Positions 58,641 to 64,000 of a stretch of DNA of 64,000 bases are shown in pieces (the first letter of the stretch is position 1; every line of letters starts with the position of its first letter). A model generated the notes under the pieces. The model was given only the letters and a program-made list of their open reading frames with translations. It had not been told where the DNA came from and made no database searches. A program made the translations under genes and the position numbers. Source of the DNA: Prunus persica. Its lineage: Eukaryota; Streptophyta; Magnoliopsida; Rosales; Rosaceae. The DNA lies in contig NC_034009.1 in the NCBI RefSeq assembly GCF_000346465.2, positions 40,186,370-40,250,369 of the forward strand. The letters run 5' to 3'.

Positions 58641-59973
58641 GGTACTGCACCATTGTCCTTAGTTGGCAATTCAAAATTGTATGTAGAGTTTTAAAAAAGA
58701 AAAAAAGAAAGATATCTTTTCATTATTTAGGGAAGAAAAAAAAAAAAGGTTCAGTCAGTTGGGATACTCTGACAGCCGTGTTTTGCCTTCAACGGTCAGA
58801 AATCGTGCAGACTACTGACCATAGTAAAATCCGTGGCATGCTTACAAGTTCTCCAAGTTAATTCTTTACTTTTTCATTCATGCAGATCTGGTTTAGTTCT
58901 GCTTGGGCTGACTGCAGAAACAATGATGCTTGACTTTGAGCAAAAGAGGCCATGAATGTCTTGGGTGACTGAGTTCTGCTGCACAAAGCTCATTGCGTCG
59001 CCTGCATCTCTTGTAGATTGCTGTGTAACATTAGCCATTTCGAACAAAATTCATGAACAAATGTTGTTTTGAGAGATTGATTTATTCTTATTCAAATGGG
59101 AAACCTTTGTTGCTGCATTATGCAATTTTTTTTTTTCCTTTTTAATGAAAAATTATACGTCTGCTATTTTGTTTTGCTGAAGAGGGTAAAGCCAACCACG
59201 AGTATCAACCAAGCTGCTCCAAAGGGACATTGAAAGAATCTAAACATGCACCTCAACTGACGTATGACATCACAAGCATTTGTGTACCAAATAAAGGCAA
59301 AATCTTATCTCCTGTAGTACATTTTTGTTCTCTCTTCCCCAAATTGCATGGTACATTTTGTAGATATGGCGTGGCTTGAAAAGGTACATTTGTTGTTAGC
59401 CAAAGAAAATGGTTCCTTCGTTTTGAGTGCTATTATTGATATACAAGTTACCTGATAAAACTACGATTGCGAAAGAAGAAATCGAAAAGTTTCTGTTTAA
59501 CCCGAAACAACCAGCAAAAAAAGAATTCGAAAAGTTACTGTTTAAGCCAAAACAACCAGCACAAAAAATGTTACTGGCATTTGAAAATTTTGAGAAGTAT
59601 TTTTGGATCCAGTTCTCAAATCATGCACATAATAGACTAGGGCAAAATTGCTTTCAATCTCTAAGCCAATACGAAAAGGAAACCGCTTTCCACTAGTAAT
59701 TTCCTTTCATCTCTTTCTATTATTCATGCCCTTGAAAAACAGAAGAATACAACATTGTGCTAATGCAGAGAATGCACAAACTTTCTAGAGACTTGTACAT
59801 GTGTAACCACAAGCTTAAAGAGTGTCGTGTGTAAAGAGAGCTATATGAAACAACAGATGATGAAGGACTCAGATTATTCTTTTTTTTTTTTTTTTTAAGA
59901 AAAAACAAAAATTTACAATATTCATCCCTACATTTTCCTACTTACTCATGAGTGAAGTTTGTCTTGAGGGACA
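58641..59973. other. APT 3' flank and EREL1-like 3' flank
   Basis: The two genes converge here. The APT 3' UTR may be spliced (CATGCAG near 58880-58886). The open frame 59427-59696 (+) contains two 36-bp tandem copies of a GAAAAGTTxCTGTTTAAxCCxAAA unit and is not family-like. A T-run at 59880-59896 marks the 3' side of the minus-strand gene. Confidence 0.55.
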
Positions 59974-62900
59974 TCAAGACGGGATGTCCATTTTGCAAGC
60001 CTGACGTATAACACTGTTCACCTGTTTCCGTAAGCTAGCATTTTCAGAAAAAATGTCTGCAAGCATCTTCCTCAACTCATCATCTGTTGTTCTTGTATCA
60101 TCAACAAAATTGTCAACTTCACCAACATCAGTAGTGGCTCCATTGTCTTGAGCTAGGAGTTGTACCTGATCAATTGAAGCAAAGTTTACTTGAGATATGG
60201 TTTAAAAAGAAGGCTAGCAACAAACGAATTTTAAGTTCAAGATTTTTAGAAGCCGGGCCAAATTGAAGTGTTGAATAATGTGACAAGATGCCAGAAAATA
60301 AAAAATGGCAAACAAAAGTTACCTCTGAAAGTAGGAGGCTAATACGATTGTCTGATGTTGCCAACAAATCTGAAGCCTCTGGTAGCATTGATGGGTCTTC
60401 AGGAAAATTGATATTACACTCTTCAAGCTGCTTATGAAGAATCCTACAGTCATGCAACAATCTTTTTCTAGCAGTTTCTCCAAGCTTGCTTGTTTGTTTT
60501 TCCTGTTGGAGAAGCTTCTGAAAAATTGAAAAAGAAATGAAAGCTTTAAACATCAAAGTTTCATTAATAATTTACTCTCTGACTCATCTGCTACATATCA
60601 ATTAATTGAAGTTACTCGGGAAAACCATGAAAAATGAATGGACTTTTTTATTTACATTTTAGAATGCAAAATGATAATATGTCCTATTCTTGTATGCAAA
60701 CATCTATCTTAGAAGAATAACAGAAATGCAAGTAATAACAAAAATGCAAAGAAGCCAATTGTTAAGAAGAATAACAGAAAGCAGAACCACTTCAAAACAA
60801 TAACTAGTTAGAAATAGTTGGAATTTAACAATGCTTTAGCAAGGATAACAAACTACCTCAGCTTCAGATTTCTCCTTTAGTGATTTACTGAGTTCATACT
60901 TCAGTTCTTTTTGGGAACTGCGTAAGAATTTAACTTCTTTAACAAGAACTTTAATATCTGCTTTAGATTTTGCCTCTAGCTCTTCATATCGCTTTGACAA
61001 ATTCTCAAGCTGCTCCTTATAAGGATCCAACTCCTGCGGCATTATGTCTTTCTCCTGAACAGTGGAATCTTTTGTTGTATCTGCACACGACTTGTTATCC
61101 TGGTACCATTCAATGTATAAATCCCAAATCATTAACAAATGACAGAAGCAAACCGACACAAAAGAAAAAAACCGTGACAGATGCAAAAGACATAATAAAA
61201 GTAGACAAGACAAACATTAGGAATTATAACCTGTTCAGACTTCAACTTCAACTCCATTTCCAATGACTTCCGCCGGAGTTCCTCCATATCCCACTGCATT
61301 TTGGTAAACCTTTCCCTCTCAATTAAAATAGCTTGCTGCAGGTTTTCTTTACTTTTCTGTCTAGTAGTTTCAAGTTCAACTTCCAAATCCTTGACCTGCA
61401 GAGACCCAATCAATTAGGCCATGAAATCCATCTGTGAAATCAAACGGTGTACGAATTCTATCAGCAGACAACTGTAACTAATTTTTATCAACATTTATAA
61501 CTTCACAAGTGCGGCAGCTAATGCCTTCATTCTTACACAAAACACCAAACTAAGATTTACAATGCATAATTATGCCAATTAATCTTCTGAGAGTATGTGA
61601 GCAAAGCATACTTCATAACTGGACACTGCACATTTATTAAATATATAGATTACTCTGGTGAAGAATTTTAGACACAAATTTATGACAGGATTCCTACTGC
61701 TCTTGGCACATGAAAAAGAACATTTTCTTACAGGTTGTTTATAATGGCTTTGTTCTCTTATTAAGCATTCTTTATACTAAAACTGTACTTTCTAATTTCT
61801 AATTTTATTTTAAATATCAAGTTACAAATAATCAACTTAGATATAATCAAGAAGTTCATCTACAGCCCAAAAAAATATAATTCCAAAAATTGATACCACG
61901 AAAAGCATGATTAATTTAAATTGACATACCTTTGTTGTGAGGTAATCTTTCACTGCTATTTCTTGATTTAACCTAGCTATAAGATCTTCCATATCTGTTT
62001 TTGCCGTTACTAGTCTTCGCTGCATAGTCAAGAGAACCCTGCTTAATTTATGCCGCTGATCTAACGGGAGAACTACCTGAGTGCCACCTGAAGTTTGTAA
62101 CTCTGCGTTGCCAAGAATTTCTGTGATGCTTGAAACCTCGGCACCTCCAACAAGGTCGAAAGAACCATCACCAGATGAATTTGGAACCCCAGAGTTAGAC
62201 ATTTCACTACCTCTTTGAGAGCTAACATCACTTCCCACACTTTCATTTGAGAGCTTGCGAGAATGGCCGAATACTTTACTATGCTCTGGTGCAGAGAAAA
62301 GTTCCATTCCATTACGAGCTTGAATTGAAGTTTTAGAAGCATTTCCATTATATGTATCCTTCCCTATAACATTATTGACATTTCTTGCATGCACTTTATG
62401 CTTGGGAAGGCCTTCCAACTGCTCTAGTATAGTCTGTCCCATAAACAGTCCTTCGTCAATATTGGCCATGCCATACTTCACAAGCTTTTCTATTGGGCTT
62501 GTTAAATCTTCATCCAATAAAAGATCTTCGATACCAATTTCAGAACTGTCATCCCTTGCTAGCCTAGGTGTTCCTAGCTCAGATGTCTCATACGCGGTAT
62601 CACTTCCATAATCTGATGCGATTGATGAACTACCAACAATGACAGGTAAGGCAGAATTGGGAGGCGATTGAAGTGAATTCACTTCTGAAGAGTTTTGACT
62701 TGCATCTTGGAATGCTGAAATGTATTATGACAAGGAACTGATACATTAGCATCTACAAAAGGATTCTAATTTTGAAAAATTGTGAAATAGAAAAAGATTC
62801 ATTAGACATCCCATATCACTAAACTGAACATGTATTACACAAGATAAAGATGTATTACAACACTTAATGCACAAGGTAGTCACATACAAGACCTAGCTGC

Positions 62901-63606
62901 AGACTCTAGTTCCAGAAAGGATGCAACTGCAACACTTCTTGATATATCAATATCAGAAAGCAGCTTTGTCATCCAAGCCTCCAAAGAGCATCTTCTCTGC
63001 AACAAAACTAAAACTTCTTAGAAATATTAGTCAGCGTCTCGGAAGTGTATGAGTGTATGCACGGCCCATGTTTGAAGATTGCAAATAACACTGTTTCTTG
63101 GAAAAAAATTACTTTTCAGTTAAGACTTGAGACTAATCTTCCCTTATGAACAAACCCGAGGGAGTTTCTTGCTTTCCGTTGAATACCACTCATGTTAAAC
63201 TGATTAAGCAAGAGAACACTTCACCTACCTCTTCCAACAGTTCCCGGCTCTTCATCCGCAAAAGCCCCTTGGGTGGAGTTGGTGGGAGATTTTTCTTGGG
63301 AAATGCTTTTTTAAGCTGCAAGTGACAGCACACAAAGAAAATAATAAGCGTCCTTTGATTAGTTTACTTAAAAAGAAAAAGTCATGAACACATTTCCTTA
63401 AAGAGTGCTCAGAGAACAGTCAAGTAGCCATCATGATGTGAATTACCATACTACCATAAAGTAAATACCAATTTTACTGAATATGACAGCCTGAAGTCAG
63501 TACTTACATCATTAAATAACTTCAGAAAATCATTAAATCTTCTTAGCACTCCACTTGTAGTTGTAATACCTTCTGGTGATTGTACACCAACCTGAACCCT
63601 GTAGAA
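59974..63606 (-). CDS. EREL1: PX-domain endosomal protein, EREL1-like (3' part; 5' end outside window)
   Basis: Exons found: 63606-63508, 63315-63229, 62996-62888, 62714-61930, 61395-61231, 61099-60857, 60517-60323, 60165-59974 (stop). All joins are in phase; at least one 5' exon lies beyond 64000. EREX and its homologs EREL1/EREL2 are PX-domain effectors of canonical RAB5 on multivesicular endosomes and act in vacuolar protein sorting. The first three exons are the C-terminal half of the PX domain ([43 protein letters not shown] with the basic PI3P-binding residues, then FLELESAAR). The long exon 4 is an acidic, Ser-rich linker with [18 protein letters not shown]. The last four exons form a coiled coil with repeated KxLExELExxR patterns, and the protein ends KMDIPS. 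The PX-linker-coiled-coil order matches At4g32160. The donor of the third listed exon must be at 62888, not 62893, to restore RSSFQDAS. Confidence 0.9.
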
Positions 63607-64000
63607 CTGTCCCTTAAAATGTTACAATAGAACATGCAAAAGACTGGTATAGACTGTAAAAAAATGTGAAAGTCTAAAAGATGAAGTATCAGCTTAAAAT
63701 AGACATTGTGCATGCAGGTAGTATAAATGTTTATTTTACAAGAAACTAATATATTTATATGTTTATTCACATTCAACCGAAAAAGTTAAATCTATCCAAA
63801 TGGGAATCTTTGTATGGTCTGAAAACATTATTTTTGAATAGAGTCTGAAAACATTATAATGTAATACAAGGAAGACTTGCTAGGGTCAATGATGAATGAC
63901 AATGCACCTACAGGATCACCTACAACTTTATGTTTACCAAACTGACTGCTATACCACCCAAATGCATTGCAGAAACCTAAAAGACCATGAAGTAAATTAA
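63607..64000 (-). other. Intron of the EREL1-like gene
   Basis: The acceptor at 63607-63608 shows this is intron. A minus-strand stretch near 63985-63900 reads as a short open segment (FGWYSSQFGKHKVVGDPVG) that does not fit the PX domain and has no start or stop in place; I leave it unassigned. Confidence 0.45.

Noticed and set aside
63900..63985. Possible upstream exon of the PX gene
   Set aside because: The encoded segment does not match the expected N-terminal half of the PX domain, and phase and splice sites are not convincing.

Overview
The window is nuclear DNA of a flowering plant. Genes are split by short GT-AG introns, intergenic DNA is AT-rich, CT/GA microsatellites mark many 5' leaders, and the spaces between genes are full of small non-autonomous transposons. 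Exon structures and protein sequences look like a rosid, most probably Rosaceae (Prunus-like); that placement is an inference from family resemblance. One 100-N assembly gap lies at 7131-7230.

Layout, left to right: a decayed Core-2/I-branching glycosyltransferase (1539-2672, +); an ANTH-domain clathrin adaptor (9295-11256, -); tRNA-Arg(CCG) (12874-12946, +); an LRR-malectin receptor with a membrane span but no kinase domain (13250-17379, -); an IAA29-like Aux/IAA repressor (19187-20375, -); a 9-kb repeat-rich interval; a UGNT1-like nucleotide-sugar transporter (29558-32780, +); a SNRNP25-type ubiquitin-fold protein (34227-36622, +); chloroplast ATP synthase subunit b' (37203-37850, +); the chloroplast outer-membrane kinase KOC1 (40740-43893, +); the coiled-coil starch-initiation protein MRC/PII1 (44602-47462, -); a USB1 gene fragment beside a palindromic minisatellite (48.4-49.3 kb); an 8-kb repeat-rich interval; adenine phosphoribosyltransferase (55354-58640, +); and the 3' part of an EREL1-like PX-domain gene that runs off the right edge (59974-63606, -).

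From memory of the Arabidopsis map, the order matches Arabidopsis chromosome 4 in reverse (At4g32290, 32285, 32280, 32272, 32270, 32260, 32250, 32190, 32160). The receptor, the APT gene and the USB1 fragment are the local additions. Three neighbours (ATPG, KOC1, MRC) encode chloroplast proteins: photophosphorylation, protein import and starch granule initiation. The others act in endocytosis and endosomal traffic (CAP1/ECA4-like, EREL1), auxin response (IAA29), Golgi sugar-nucleotide supply (UGNT1) and purine salvage (APT). They do not form one pathway.

The repeats are the richest source of new observations. They include three tRNA-type SINE insertions with perfect 10-12 bp target-site duplications, three long-inverted-repeat elements with 9-10 bp duplications, two hAT-like MITEs with 8-bp duplications, a 600-bp near-perfect foldback, and an array of about twelve 46-bp units that each carry a GC-rich palindrome in AT-rich DNA. 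No unknown multi-gene system was found. The best candidates for something undescribed are the kinase-less receptor, the palindromic array and the SINE family.
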